DNA of 64,000 nt from Thereva unica (GCA_949987705.1 OX465282.1:13566501-13630500), one strand, 5' to 3'. Positions 32,400-43,389 are shown, counted from the first letter of the stretch. Notes: generated from the sequence alone by a model not told the origin. Numbers and translations: made by a program.

Positions 32400-32690
32400 T
32401 TCTCCGTTGAATTTGCCCCTTTCTTATGTATTGGGCAGATAATATTCCCAAAATTTTTGGATTATTTGCCTTACTGAAAGAAGTTGGCCTATTGTTGACC
32501 TATTTCTTCTGAATCCAGCTTGGTATTCACTTATTGCGGCCTTCAGTATTACTCTAATTATATTTGTTATTAGTTTATGTAATGTGCCTCTATAGTTTGC
32601 ACAGTTGAATTTGCCCCTTTCTTTTGTATTGGGCAGATAATATTCTGCTCCCAATGTTCAGGCATTTTTTGTTCCATTTCATGTATAGCT
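32400..32690 (-). pseudogene. RTE-like LINE reverse transcriptase piece with a local duplication
   Basis: The minus strand encodes YYLPNTKERGKFNCANYRGT and ISEYQAGFRRNRSTIGQLLS, VRQIIQK, the IxPIxKKGxxxxCxNYRGI and EYQxGFRxxRSTxDQIFxxRQ motifs of RTE-type reverse transcriptases. A block of about 50 bp (YYLPNTKERGKFN) occurs twice, at 32405-32455 and 32603-32652, in direct orientation 198 bp apart. Confidence 0.75.
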
Positions 32691-33149
32691 GCTGGACGCC
32701 TCCCTGTTAACGATCTTTTACTATAGTGCCCTGAAGACTACTCAAAATGAGAGACGAAGAGTGTAAGAGTTCTCAGTATAGAGTCGATCCACTCACACAA
32801 AACGTTACTTACACTTCGTCTACTTAGAGCTCAAGTTATAGTATCAAAGAACGTAGTTTCGCGGGCATCATGGAAACCGAGGAAAGCCTTAGAGCAACTC
32901 CTTTGAATAGTTCTGCGCATTCCAGTTTGAGCACCAGATTGTGCAGTCTTGCTTCAGTGGATTTTCCAACCTGGTACGAATGCTGTTAGGAGCTTGGAGT
33001 TTAGCACTGAAGAAAGATTACCCTCATCACCCTATAGACATTTTTCTCCACTGTCTGCAAGGCAAAAGATGAGACTTATAAACCTGAAAGTTTTAGCCAA
33101 ACTGCAATCCAACCGTCCGCATTATTATGTGGTGATATCAAGCTCTCTG

Positions 33150-33320
33150 CGGTAAGACCTATGGGGTGCGACAGCGAAGAAGACCCAACCTCCGCTGGAA
33201 GGATGGCGTAGACCAGGACGCTCAGAGCTTAGGGATGCCAAACTGGATGACATCGGCTCATAATCGGGACCGGTGGAGAGAACAGTTGCGAGAGGCCAGG
33301 ACCGAATCCCGGTTGTAGAG
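33150..33320 (+). pseudogene. RTE-like LINE 3' tail, fourth copy
   Basis: The plus strand reads RWKDGVDQDAQSLGMPNWMT, SAHNRDRWREQLREARTESR L, stop, followed by GAAGAAGAAGAA. It is inverted relative to the copy at 32020-32260. The intervening 32700-33140 segment is unassigned. Confidence 0.7.
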
Positions 33321-33359
33321 CCGTTAAAGAAGAAGAAGAATATCAAGCTTAAGAATCAA

Positions 33360-34150
33360 CCTTTGTGCCACTGGTCTATCATATCATTCGAGTCTTGGTG
33401 TACTGCTTAGTTCCTAGTAGTAAGCTTGATTTTAAGGATAGAAGAAAAAGGATAAGTTATGGGTTTAGACCTTGCGTTTGAACTTTGAGATGTTATATAC
33501 ATATGAAGACAGTTCCACAATCGAGTTATAAACAAAATATGCTCATAGGACGATAATCAGCGGGACTATTCGGGGAATTGCATTTAGGTGCGATAACTTT
33601 TGCGTTTTTCCACTGAAGCGGAAATAGGGGTTTTTAGTGCGGAAAGCAAGATTTTGTTAGGGATCTATTGAAAATGTGAGTGATATAGGGGACAGTCACA
33701 GGTAAAATTAACTTTAGGAAGATGGGTGGCAGATTGTCTGGTCCGACTGAATCAGATTTAATAGAATAAAAGGCTTTATGGTCTTCCGCGTGATCCACAT
33801 TACGAAAGCTGATAAGGTCAGTATTACTATCAGTTGTCCTTGCCTTGATACTCGTTGTCGGAATAAAATAATTACTTAGCACATCCGCGCTAAGACTGAT
33901 CTGGGTTTCACCTTCATAATCGTGAATGACAAGTTGCTTAATGTTTTTGCAAAGTTTCTTAGCAGGTAAATTAAAGCTAAGCTTACATGAGTAGAACTGC
34001 GCTTTGGTTAGATTGTAGCCTTGTCCATGATTCTGGAGAGAACAGAAGTAATTGAATTGCCATTGGGTGGTAGTTTAAGGGGCAAAAAGTTTGTACAAAA
34101 CTTTAGCCAGAGGTGGGACATATTTCTTAAGTGATAGGGGAAATATTCTC
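33360..34150 (-). pseudogene. Jockey-like LINE fragment with its 3' tail
   Basis: 33600-34150 on the minus strand encodes KLCKNIKQLVIHDYEGETQI, VLSNYFIPTT, SDSVGPDNLPPIFLKLILPV and ITHIFNRSLTKSCFP. This is the linker and N-terminal part of a Jockey-clade reverse transcriptase (SxGPDxIPxxxLK...NxSL). 33360-33580 carries the family 3' tail (TAGTAGTAAGCTTGATTT, ACAGTTCCACAATCGAG). The catalytic RT core between them is deleted, so it is a rearranged dead copy. Confidence 0.65.
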
Positions 34151-34197
34151 AGGGGCTGGGTACAAATGGTATGTTAGGTTAGGTTAGATATGGCTGA

Positions 34198-34930
34198 GCT
34201 GTTGGTTTTAGCTCATACACTTAGGCCAGAAGGATAGAATACATCTTGTAAGTTGCGGGATCCCAATCTTCAAGATTTCCGCAAGGGTGGTTAGAAAGGG
34301 TTCGTCAAATGTGGTTAGCCTTATTCTGCTTAGGGCCGGGCAGTGACAGAGGAGATGTAGTACACTTTCTGCCTCGTCCAGATTCTTACAGCTTCTGCAG
34401 AAATCGTAGGTCTCAAGACCTAAGCGGGTCGCATGCGTCTCTATCAGACAGTGTCCGGTCAGCACTCCCACTATAACTGAGCCAAATTTGGCCAAAGTGC
34501 ATTTTTCCCAAGTTCTGGGGAAAATACTCCTCCCACTCGACCCTCGAGCTTAGAGCCATCAGTGAAGTTTGTGGCACCCTGAAAACTGTGTGGTCTATTT
34601 GCCCACTCACGACGTCAAGGGATGTGAACTCCGTAGTTCCTCGTGAAGGTAATTTCGGGAATGCAGAAGTCGGTTTTTGTGGGGATAGTAACAGAGTTCA
34701 GCACCTTCGTGTGTGGAGAGTAGTGCTCCTGTTATGCATAGCTCCGCACATCTTTGTATTTTCTGTATTTTGTTTAGCACGGTGGATTTACTCAGGGTTG
34801 GCCACCATACTAAAACCCCGTATAGAATTAGGCAGACGATCGCTGTGTATATCCATCGCACTATGTTAGGGGAAAAGCCCCATTTCTTCCAAATTGATTT
34901 TTCGCAAGCGAAAAGCGCTATGTTCACTTT
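34198..34930 (-). pseudogene. LOA/R1-like LINE, C-terminal region
   Basis: The upper part reads WKKWGFSPNIVRWIYTAIVC, LILYGVLVWW and CAELCITGALLSTH, the RT thumb region. The lower part reads VLTGHCLIETHATRLGLETY, DFCRSCKNLDEAESVLHLLC, HCPALSRIRLTTF, the Cys/His zinc-finger end of this LINE class with C, C, H and C positions kept. The stretch between (34500-34610) is shifted or partly deleted. Non-functional. Confidence 0.75.
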
Positions 34931-35148
34931 CTTAATGCGGAGTGCCTCTATTTACGGCCGTTCGGACCGAGCTGTCGCCCAAGATCGAGCTCACCATCCT
35001 GCCAGTAAGCGGTGGATAAGAGACACCAACGATGTCTCGATCCCATGTTCTGTCAAGGCCAGGGTAATGTATACTCCTTAACAAAATAGTATGTGGATCT
35101 GGAGAAATTATATAGGATTTAACCATATGCGAAGGCAGCCTTGAATAT

Positions 35149-35608
35149 TTTTTTTTATGTGACACACTAGAGACTTAGGGAAGGCCCCTTTGTACTGTCG
35201 ACCATGTATTTATTTTTGAAATGTCGAACAGCAGCTCTAGTCGGAAGATAGAGAGAGAAGTGAAGGAAAGAACTGTCACAACCTACCTGCGGTATTTTTA
35301 TTTCCCCTACTCCCAACCATTTCGCGACTCTGACATCGGGGCATCGAGAACAACTCGCTGGAGTGTTATGCCTCCTGAAACGAGTTGAATCTCATCAACC
35401 AACCGATGACATGCGCTTGGTGGAGCGGGGAAGAGAACTAGTGAAGGCTATGACAGGAGGAATCAGGAATGCAAAGAGGGAAGAAGAAAGAAGGAAAGTT
35501 ATGTAAGCGGGAAATTGGGAAAGGCTAGGACCGTGGCACCGCCGGGAATCGAACCCGGGACCTCTGCGGATAGTAGTCAGGCGCCTTACCCCTAGACCGA
35601 GGCCCACA
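35149..35608 (-). mobile_element. Long tRNA-derived SINE, copy 2
   Basis: Same element as 1882-2340, also on the minus strand. It has a tRNA-like head with a perfect B box GGTTCGATTCC (35545-35555) and an A-box-like CGGTCTAGGGG (35589-35599), a body with the block matching 2062-2115 almost base for base (35333-35390), and an A-rich tail near 35149. It lies between fragments of a LOA-like LINE (34198-34930 and 35690-35890, both minus), so it may have inserted into a LINE copy. Confidence 0.82.
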
Positions 35609-35689
35609 CTCGCATAGTAAGGAAATGAGTAGTTCGCAGTGCTCTTGTATCAGAATGGGATAAATGCTATCTGTTCTAGGTATAGTATG

Positions 35690-35890
35690 GTTTGAACAAT
35701 CTAATCGTCACCCCAATAGCTTCGTGATTAAATTCGAGGTTTTCTTCTTTGGTCACTCTATCTAGAAAATTATCTGCCAAGTAGAAGTTGATCTCTTATT
35801 TGAATAACTGACTGGGTGCCTGGGAAATGTGCTTGAAGTAGTATTATCAAGGTTTCTCCCTTAGCCTGTGTGAAGGGGTCTTCGGTTAAC
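35690..35890 (-). pseudogene. LOA-like LINE linker/early RT fragment
   Basis: The minus strand reads LTEDPFTQAKGETLIILLQA, HFPGTQ, then after frame changes EAIGVTIRLFKPY. This resembles the segment just before the reverse transcriptase (HFPG ... AIxxFKPFKSPGPDGI) in LOA-type elements. It is short and broken. Confidence 0.5.
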
Positions 35891-35899
35891 TTTATCTGT

Positions 35900-37870
35900 A
35901 GCGCCATAGGAAGAAACGAAAAAACTAAAGAGCAAATAAACGTTAATATTAAAAAATATTTTATAATCCACCATTAGTTTATATTAATCAGATGCATCGA
36001 TCGATACCCTTTTAGTTATAGCAAAAACAAAGACGCAATTGGATACTAAAACAAAAAAAAAACATTTATAGAACATATTCTGGGAAAAAAAAGTTACACA
36101 AAAAATAAATCCATACCAAAGTCCAAAGAAAATGAGGTTCCAATATCAAAATTCATTCTCACAGAAACAAAAAAAAAATTGCTTTTTCAAAAATAAAAAT
36201 GCTTTTCCTTATACAAAAATAAAAAAAAATAACCAAAGAATCAAATAACAAAATTGTCCTAATTCTTCAAGTTCAAGTCTAAAACGAAAAAAAGTAATAA
36301 TAAAAAAAATATCAACAATTAATTCAAAGCGCGCACATAATACAAAAAACTGTCAAAATAATGACTCACGGAAAAAAAATTTTGATTGTAATTTTATATT
36401 ATTAAAATGGCAGAAGCAATAAGACTAAAATAATAAAATAAAAAAAAAAGATAATAATAATCATATTTAATAACATTTGACACTAAATAAAGGAGCCACA
36501 GTCAAAATAACAAATAATAATTACAATTCATCTGATACCAGGAATTCCTTTATGCAATCAACAACGACGCCGAAAAAAACAAAAATACATTCAATTGTCA
36601 AAATCTGGGACACAAACCACGGGGCGAAAAAAGTTCAGGCACGTGTTTCAAGTTCAATGTTGAATTTTTTTTTAACTTTTTTTGGTTGTCGTTTTGTATT
36701 TTTTAATTGTTTGTGTGTTGTTGTTGTTTTTTTGGCAGAAATAAAAAGGGGGTAAAATTTGTAATTTGATAAGGATCAAGTGAAGAAATAGGGAAGATTT
36801 TTTTGACATATATGTATGTATAAGAAAGTTGCGACATTTTGTATTTTAAAATTTATGGGGAAAAAAGTTATCGAAGTTGTCGTTAAAATTTCGAATCCGT
36901 TTCAGTAACCCCCCCCCCCCGCCTTTTCGTTTAAAGGTGTTCCGTCTTTGTGTCATCACCGCCATAATCATCATCACCACATCAGGTAAACGCCGGGCGC
37001 AATTTAATTTTATTTTGTTTTATTTTTTGTTCAGTCCGCAGGGGTCTGATAGTTGCGTATGTATTTTTTATATGTAAGTATGTGTATGTCAGAATAAGAG
37101 AGTGGACATTCCCCAAAAAATTATCCATTTCGCACTTTGAAAAAAAAAATCTAAAAACAATTTGACCGCCACCCCAAAAAACCGAAAAAATTCACGGAAT
37201 TGTTTACGCATACAGCGCCGCTCTACAACATCCAAAAAAAATTTAATTCCTCCTTTTGTATATAAATTTATTATACATATATGTATGTATACACAACATA
37301 TCCTCGCCGCGGCGCGCGAGAACCCACCTATATTCTTGCAATATTTTGACGTAAATATATGTCAATACTTTCGAACCCCCTTCACCTCATCTGAGACATA
37401 TATACTACAGTGAAAAAAAAATAAAATAAAGAACTACCGCGAAATTCGGTAACTTTTTCGGCGCGCGGTGTGCGGTAAAATGGTGGTGGTGCGCGGTGCT
37501 CGACTGGCAAAATCAACTTTCAAGGTTAGTCGGCCATTGACGTTTTGTTTGCCCACGTTCTATTGAACGCGCGCAGCGCAGTTTGCTGTCTTGATTTTTT
37601 TTTGGACTTGGAAAAAAAATATTTTTTTTGAATTTTTGTTTTGTATCACAAAATTTTTGTCGCTGGGTTTTTTTTTGTTGTTAATTGTTGTTGGTGTAAT
37701 TTTTGTGTTGCTTTCTTTTATTTTTTTTTATTTTTTGTTTATTAAGAGAATTGAATATTTCAGTTTTATTTTTGTAGAATAATTTTAATTTTATTCTTTT
37801 TCTTCTTTACTAATTGTTTTTTTTTTCGTTGTTTTAGCTTTTGTCAAAACAATGTCAAAAGTATAGAGTA
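35900..37870. other. AT-rich DNA with a CG-rich patch; no gene established
   Basis: It is very AT-rich (35930-36480) with A-runs, and has a 12-bp C-run at 36909. A CG-rich patch at 37300-37580 contains, on the plus strand, ATGGTGGTGGTGCGCGGTGC (from 37480) opening 15 codons that run into a donor-like AAG/GTTAGT (37525). This could be a first exon of an unknown plus-strand transcript or pure chance. Confidence 0.4.
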
Positions 37871-37872
37871 AG

Positions 37873-38048
37873 CCCCATAATACACAAGTCAATGCATTGA
37901 TCAATTTAAACTGTCAATTGTCATGCGAAGGGTTTTGGGAATGAATTGGATCGAAGTTTGTGGCATTGAACACCATCCCCTGGCCTATAAACTGATAATT
38001 TTGACAGTTCAAAGTTAGTAATGCATTGAATCGTAGTATATCATGGGG
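37873..38048. mobile_element. MITE-like element, about 176 bp
   Basis: Left CCCCATAATACACAAGTCAA ... AACTGTCAA and right TTGACAGTT ... ATCATGGGG are imperfect terminal inverted repeats of about 45 bp. AG flanks both sides. No coding capacity. Confidence 0.65.
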
Positions 38049-38089
38049 AGTTGGCCTAAGCTTACATGGCTCATAACCTTCCCGCACTG

Positions 38090-38570
38090 TCACGGGAGGA
38101 GGTCGTGCAGATGACAACAGTAATAAAATCGAATGGATCGAACCTGATTCTAGGGTTCGAAGTCAATGCGGGGAAGTAACGAGAATGACGAGCGGGGAGT
38201 CATCACTCAACTCAAACTTGGTATGCAACCGGGGCAACACTCCAACCTTCATATTCCACAGGACGGAGAATCTTCAAGATTGGGAGAAAGTGTTGGACAT
38301 CACGCTGTCCACGGACAAAAAAACATTTGAAATAAAAAAACTGGAGGATATCAGAGCAAGTGTCTTTCTCGGATCACCAATGAATCCTCTTCAGGATAAA
38401 CCTGCATGTTGCAGCTTCTCAACCGCACAGAAACCCAAGAAGGACTGACTGGTTCGATCAGGTCCTTAGAACGAGACTCTTTAGACAGTGCCCGCAGGAA
38501 AGGATAAACCTTATAGAAAAAGTCGAAGATAGGGTCAATACTTTTGAAATCCACTCCGGGTATAAGAGGT
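38090..38570 (+). pseudogene. LOA-like LINE endonuclease fragment (5' part of a split copy)
   Basis: The plus strand reads NLILGFEVNAGK, then SSLNSNLVCNRGNTPTFIFH, RTENLQDWEKVLDITLSTD, followed by DWFDQVLRTR. This is the end of the AP endonuclease of a LOA-type element (CNRG.TPTF ... VLDITLS). The LINE is cut by the TIR element at 38571-39260 and resumes beyond it. Frame changes are present. Confidence 0.7.
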
Positions 38571-39260
38571 CGCCCATTAATAACGTGAGGCGTTTAGGGG
38601 GATGGGAAAGGGGGTTGAGCTGAATCTTACCCAATCACAAGTGAGGGACAGGAGATTCTCGGCAAATATCACGTAATTTTTTTTCCTCAAAAAACAGTGT
38701 AAAAATGCGAGAAAATTGGGTTAAATTAAGTAAAACATGTTTCTGAACTAAAGACCCCTATTCACTTACAGATCGTCGGTAGGCAACGGCCTTTCAGTCC
38801 CGGTCGGCAGGCATGGCCCAATGAAGGTCACAGATTAATCAGTCTGGCTGAGGGATGAGAGCTTCAGGTATCTGTCCGACAGGCCGTGGCATGCAGGTGA
38901 AGACATGATTCCCTACAGGCGAAGACGACAGATTAGCTTAGCAGGTTGTTAATTCAAGTGTAAAAATGTGCATGACCTCAACAAAAACTTCAAGGCAGCT
39001 CTAGACTCATGCCGTGAACACTAGCGAACAACCGTGACGCGAGTGTGCATGGTTTACGCGCCTAACTCGCGCTTCAATGCACAGCTGACTGAATTACGTT
39101 CAGATCTTCAGGCACGAACTGACGATAAATGCCCACACACATAAAGATTTTTGTCTGTTTTCTTAAACTGCTACTAGAAATTTTTTTGAAATTCTAAAAA
39201 TCTCATGTGAGATAAAGGGAGTGGGAGAGGGGGTCGAACCAAATCTCACGACATCTCACC
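38571..39260 (-). mobile_element. Non-autonomous TIR element, copy 2, nested in a LINE
   Basis: It is a shorter version of the 17065-18463 element in inverse orientation. The left end CGCCCATTAATAACGTGAGGCG matches that element's right terminus. The right end (CTCATGTGAGATAAAGGGAG ... CACGACATCTCACC) matches its left subterminal region. The interior shares the GGTCGGCAGGCATGGCC and AGATCTTCAGGCACGAACTG blocks. LINE sequence continues on both sides, so it inserted into an older LINE. Terminal GGGGCC at the right end is missing. Confidence 0.75.
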
Positions 39261-40135
39261 AAGGAAGGCCTTTGGCAGCCTTACAAAAACTGCCTAAAAC
39301 TGCACAAGAAACCCATTCCCTCAGCCAAGATAGATACCTGGCAGGGGTATTGCCAACATATCGAGAGTCTAGGAGACTGCCAGACTATGCAGAATCCTCT
39401 CCAAAGAACACTTCAGTGAGTCCTTTATAAAAAAACGAACGCATCTTGGACAGAATCGCAGGCCGAGTCTATATAGCTATTAATAAACACACACTTTCCC
39501 GGTTGTAAGCACGAAAATGAGGACGAAGCATCAGAGAACAGACAGAAACACTCCTGGGAGAAGATTTCCGCTATTATTACAAGGGAAAAGGTCCTTTGGG
39601 CGATCAATGGCTTCTCCCCTTTCAAGTCACCTAGCCCGGATGGCATACTAACAGTTATGCTATAGAAAATACCTGAGGTGAAAGTACCACGATCATGTTT
39701 AAGAGCTGCGTAGTACTCAGCTACGTCCCCAAGAGTAGGAGACGGGCGGGGGTCGTCTTTATCCCAGAGGACTAAAGGTCGATTAGCCTGACATCCTTCG
39801 TGCTGAAAACACTAAAAAGGGTCATCGCCTCCCATATCCGCCAATCGATGGTAGATGTAACTTTACTGTCACCCGCCCAACATGCCAATGTTAGTGGTAG
39901 ATCCATCGAGACAGCTCTGCACGGTGGTGGGAACTATCGAAAAGATCCTGTATTACAAACAATATACTTTGGCAGCCTTCTTAGACATAAAAGGTGTCTT
40001 TAACAACTCCCAAACTAGCCTTGGGAAATGTTCGACTTCGTAACTGTCGGATTTTCGCTGACAGCCTAAACAGTTGTATAGCTCTCAGGGGTAGGAAAGG
40101 AAATCATTTGGTTCTGAAGAGTCGACAATGGAGCC
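39261..40135 (+). pseudogene. LOA-like LINE reverse transcriptase (3' part of the split copy)
   Basis: The plus strand in several frames gives LWQPYKNCLKLHKKP, ARLCRILSKEHFSESF, AINGFSPFKSPSPDGI, GRLA / LVLKTLKRVIASHIR, LSPAQHANVSGRSIETALH, VVGTIEKILYYKQYTLAAFL and DIKGVFNN. This is the first half of a LOA/R1-type reverse transcriptase, including the catalytic AFLDIxGxFN motif, in the correct order. Many frame changes; interrupted by a MITE at 40143. Confidence 0.72.
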
Positions 40136-40142
40136 GTTACCA

Positions 40143-40388
40143 GGGGCCGGTTCGTGTATGGCGAACGACGATAATCGAACGAAAAGAAATTGAAGTCGAT
40201 TGTCGACGAAAATTTTAGCGTTCGCATAGGTCGAAAGAAAATTGTTCGTGTCCTAATGCAAAAACTCGATAACCCAAGAGCTTTCGAGTGCCTTTCGTCG
40301 GCTTCAGACGAAAATTTTCAATTTTTTCGACTTACGCGAATCCGAGACGAAAAAAAATTTTCGTTTTCGACATACACGAACCGGCCCC
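40143..40388. mobile_element. MITE, 246 bp, with GGGGCCGGTTCGTGTATG ends
   Basis: It has perfect 18-bp terminal inverted repeats: GGGGCCGGTTCGTGTATG at 40143-40160 and its reverse complement at 40371-40388. An imperfect extension contains TCGTTTTCG and AAAATTTTC motifs. AG flanks both sides. Rich in CGAA/TTCG words and non-coding. Confidence 0.85.
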
Positions 40389-40421
40389 AGTTTTCCCTCT
40401 AAACAGGCCAGAATCTTCTTT

Positions 40422-41170
40422 TTGTGTAGATGGGCCAGTTACCACAAGGTACGAAAACGAGTGTTCGGCGGAAGCGGCGAAGCTCAGCCACCCACAAAGA
40501 TCCCACGTGTTCGCCAATGGCCTATTTCAAAGGCTTTAGTTCCTGACGTCGCTGATGAGCGACCGTTTGCTAATGTACGAATTCTAGGCAAAAATATCAC
40601 CGGCTTTTTGGATAGCGGGGCGAGAATTAGCTGCTTGGGAAGAGGGGCAGATTCGCTCCACCAGGATCACCCAGAGACACAGGGGTATCGCTTTAATACC
40701 TCTGCCCAAATAGCCAACGGTACCCCTAAAAAGATATTAGGTTACATTACAGTCCCAGTGACCTACGAATCCCGAACCATAACGTTGAATATATATATAG
40801 TCCCTACCCTGTCACAATGGCTATATCCCGGAATAAACTTTTGGAAGGCGTTTAAATTGGCCGCAAATATTATCGTCGAATTACAACTAGCCCCTCAACC
40901 CGACCCAAACTACCCACACCTTGAGGAGGCCCAGCAAGCACGATTGAGCCAGGCCAAAGCGCGGTTCCTGTCTTTTAACACCTCGGCAAGACACACTTGG
41001 CACAGCATGTTATCAACACTGCCGAAGCAGCTATCCAGATCCACATGTATGAGGAGGGCGATTGCATGCTGAGTCTAGGTATGATTGAAGAGAGCGACAC
41101 TCCGTGGAACTCGCCGGTGGTCCTGGTTCGAAAGTCCGGCAAAGGGCGGCAATACGGACCCTTGCCTTAG
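40422..41170 (+). pseudogene. Ty3/gypsy retrotransposon fragment: aspartic protease and start of RT
   Basis: The first frame contains FANVRILGKNITGFLDSGAR, with the retroviral-type aspartic protease triad as DSGA, then LGYITVPVTYESRTITLNIY and a Trp-rich segment. After a frame shift it reads MLSLGMIEESDTPWNSPVVL VRK, the N-terminal edge of a gypsy-class reverse transcriptase (IEESxSPWSSPVVLVxKK). It then stops at about 41170. Upstream gag and downstream RT are missing. It is unrelated in detail to the intact gypsy at the right edge, since orientation and sequence differ. Confidence 0.75.
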
Positions 41171-41194
41171 AATTTGAGTTTATTAAGTTAGTGA

Positions 41195-41420
41195 GGGTGG
41201 GTACTGTCACATATTGGCATCTCGGAGAATGAAAAGGCGGACCTGCTAGGGATTAGGACGAGAACAATTGGGGAGTTCGTTGCCCACGATCTGAGTTTTA
41301 AGGATGTCGTTTTTAACATAAAAAAAACAAATTAAACAGTGAACGCACTACACTCTCTAGATCGAAAGGATTCCACCCGTCCCTCTGCCCCATGGTTCCC
41401 CAATATCCAGCTCCATCCCA
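41195..41420 (+). pseudogene. LINE RNase H fragment (I/Jockey-like)
   Basis: The plus strand reads WVLSHIGISENEKADLLGIR, matching the WVPGHxGIxGNExADxxA motif of LINE RNase H domains, then DRKDSTRPSAPWFPNIQLHP with the post-RNase H PWF motif. A stop follows soon after. Isolated fragment. Confidence 0.6.
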
Positions 41421-41429
41421 AATCCATTC

Positions 41430-42285
41430 GTATGATTATAGAAATTATAATATTACTTAATTAACTACTGCTCGAATCTTTTTTTATTGCAAATTCCTTC
41501 ATTTTATTTATGCATATTGCAGTATCAAGAAATTGCTGTTAAGAAAAATGTACGAACTGATTCTGAATCACCTTGACATTTTTTTGTGTTAGTTTGTTGT
41601 TTTTTTGTTCATTCATTTGTTCATTAACAAACGCAACTCTATCAAACTTTATTTAGTCAAGGCTATTTTGAAAAATAGGTGCATGAACTTTTTTTTGCGA
41701 TGAGATTATTTCTTGAAATTTGATAAGTATATAGAATAAAAATTTGATTCGTTTTCTATATGATATGGTTCATTGTACTGTATTGTAATAGAAATTTGTT
41801 TAGAAATCTTTGAAAAAAAATCTAAGAATCTAAAATCGAGGCTTCACCTTCATAGTCATTCTCTTTAAAGCTGGACTATCTAAAACTCAACAAAATTGAA
41901 TGAGGTTTATGATAGGATAGCAAAAAGAAGAACTCTACAAATCCATAAAGCTGAAGACAGATCATAACCTCATGACATGAGAAACTCACGAGAGCTTCAT
42001 GAGTCATGAAAACCTCATGACGGCGAAATCGAACTATCTAACGAAAGAACGATTACAAGATTAGTTAAACCAGTTTATGACACGATGTCATCGTCCGTGA
42101 AAAAAACCATTGGCGAACTCAAAATTGTTCTCACTGATACAATACCATTGCATTTTGATAAAACGTTCTTCTGCCCGTTATTTTTGGAAAATACAGCCTA
42201 ACATTTTTATTGTATGCCTCACATTTTTATTGTGAGCAGTAGAGCTAATAAGGCATCCCGCTAGCTTAACCAGTCAATAACAGAG
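41430..42285. other. AT-rich DNA, no gene seen
   Basis: Poly-T rich with CTCATGA repeats (41970-42020). No coding exon or recognisable transposon. Confidence 0.45.
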
Positions 42286-42289
42286 TACC

Positions 42290-42670
42290 ATTGTTCCGCT
42301 TAGGTCGTGTCTTCACCTAGCGGACGCTGCGCCTCTCTGTTCACCTCGTAGTTTGGCACTGTCTGCGTCACAGCCTTTGTCGACTGGTTAGCGGGATTCT
42401 CTTGTTCCAGGAGGCAAAACACTCCGACGAGGCTGTCTCCTGCTAACCCCGACTGTTGTAGCTCAGCCGGCTGCTAAAACAATTAACTCACACAACATCC
42501 AAGAGTTAAAACACAAGCCCCAAGGGGTCTGCCTCATGCATCCTCCAGACTAACCTTCAGCTATCACATCCCTTTTCTATCTTCGAGCTAAGTTCACTAC
42601 CAGACATTGCACCATCAAGTAAACGACATGACGGACTAGTAGTATAAAGGGTGACACATAATCTTACTCT
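42290..42670 (+). mobile_element. 5'-truncated LINE copy (C-terminus plus 3' tail)
   Basis: GCCTTTGTCGACTGGTTAGC (42379) matches the LINE end at 27996-28030. ACACAACATCCAAGAGTTAA and AGACATTGCACCATCAAGTA match the family tail. A dead-on-arrival copy. 42664-42936 beyond it contains no recognisable product. Confidence 0.6.
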
Positions 42671-42939
42671 TCTACATAAAAAAAATTGTCAGCAAATCCC
42701 GTTTTCAATTTCCTCGAAAGAAAAAAGGCAATGCTACGGATTTTTTTACATGATCTGATCATATTAGGATGTCGCGACTTTTTGGTGATTCTATTAACTA
42801 GGTACCATACGTCGTAGTCTAAGAGATTGAAATCTGTGCCCAGTAAGAGGACAGAGTTCGATGTAATTAAAAAGACCAACATTATAATGAGGCAAACATG
42901 TAGCTTGAACGGTTTCAGCATCCGGATCGAAACCATATG

Positions 42940-43310
42940 ATCTTGTTGAGTTGAGTTAAGAGTTTAATTGAGTGTTGTGTTGAGTAACTTGTTGGTTTAA
43001 GAGTTGAGCTAATAATTGAGTAATGAGTAGAGTTAAGTTCAGGGTTGAGCTGAATTGAGTAAAGGATTAAAAATTACCCAAAGCAGCCTAACTAAAACCT
43101 TAACTCAACTCCTATCGCAACTAGACATAACTCAATTTATCTCAACCCAACTCAACCTTTATATCAATTCTTAACTCAACTCTTATCGCAACTAGACTTA
43201 ACTCAACTCATCTCAACCTAACTCAACCTTTATATCAAATCGTAACTCAACTCTCAACACACCTCTTAAACCACCTCGTTATTCAACTCAACTCAACTTA
43301 ACTCAAGACA
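42940..43310. repeat. GAGTTA-type repeat tract 2, with inverted halves
   Basis: 42940-43090 reads GAGTTGAGTTAAGAG-type words on the plus strand. 43095-43300 reads the complementary CTTAACTCAACTC-type words, so the tract is a large imperfect fold-back. Same word family as 15190-15515 and 51660-52120. A direct subrepeat is visible inside (CTTAACTCAACTCYTATCGCAACTAGAC twice, near 43100 and 43170). Confidence 0.8.
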
Positions 43311-43389
43311 ATCCAAGTCCATTCAACGCATTCCTGGCTCACATATACTGAAAATCTATGCCATTTATAACGAGCTGATTACACATTGA

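Noticed and set aside
35540..35608. Possible functional tRNA gene
   Set aside because: Same reasoning: SINE head, no pairing acceptor stem.
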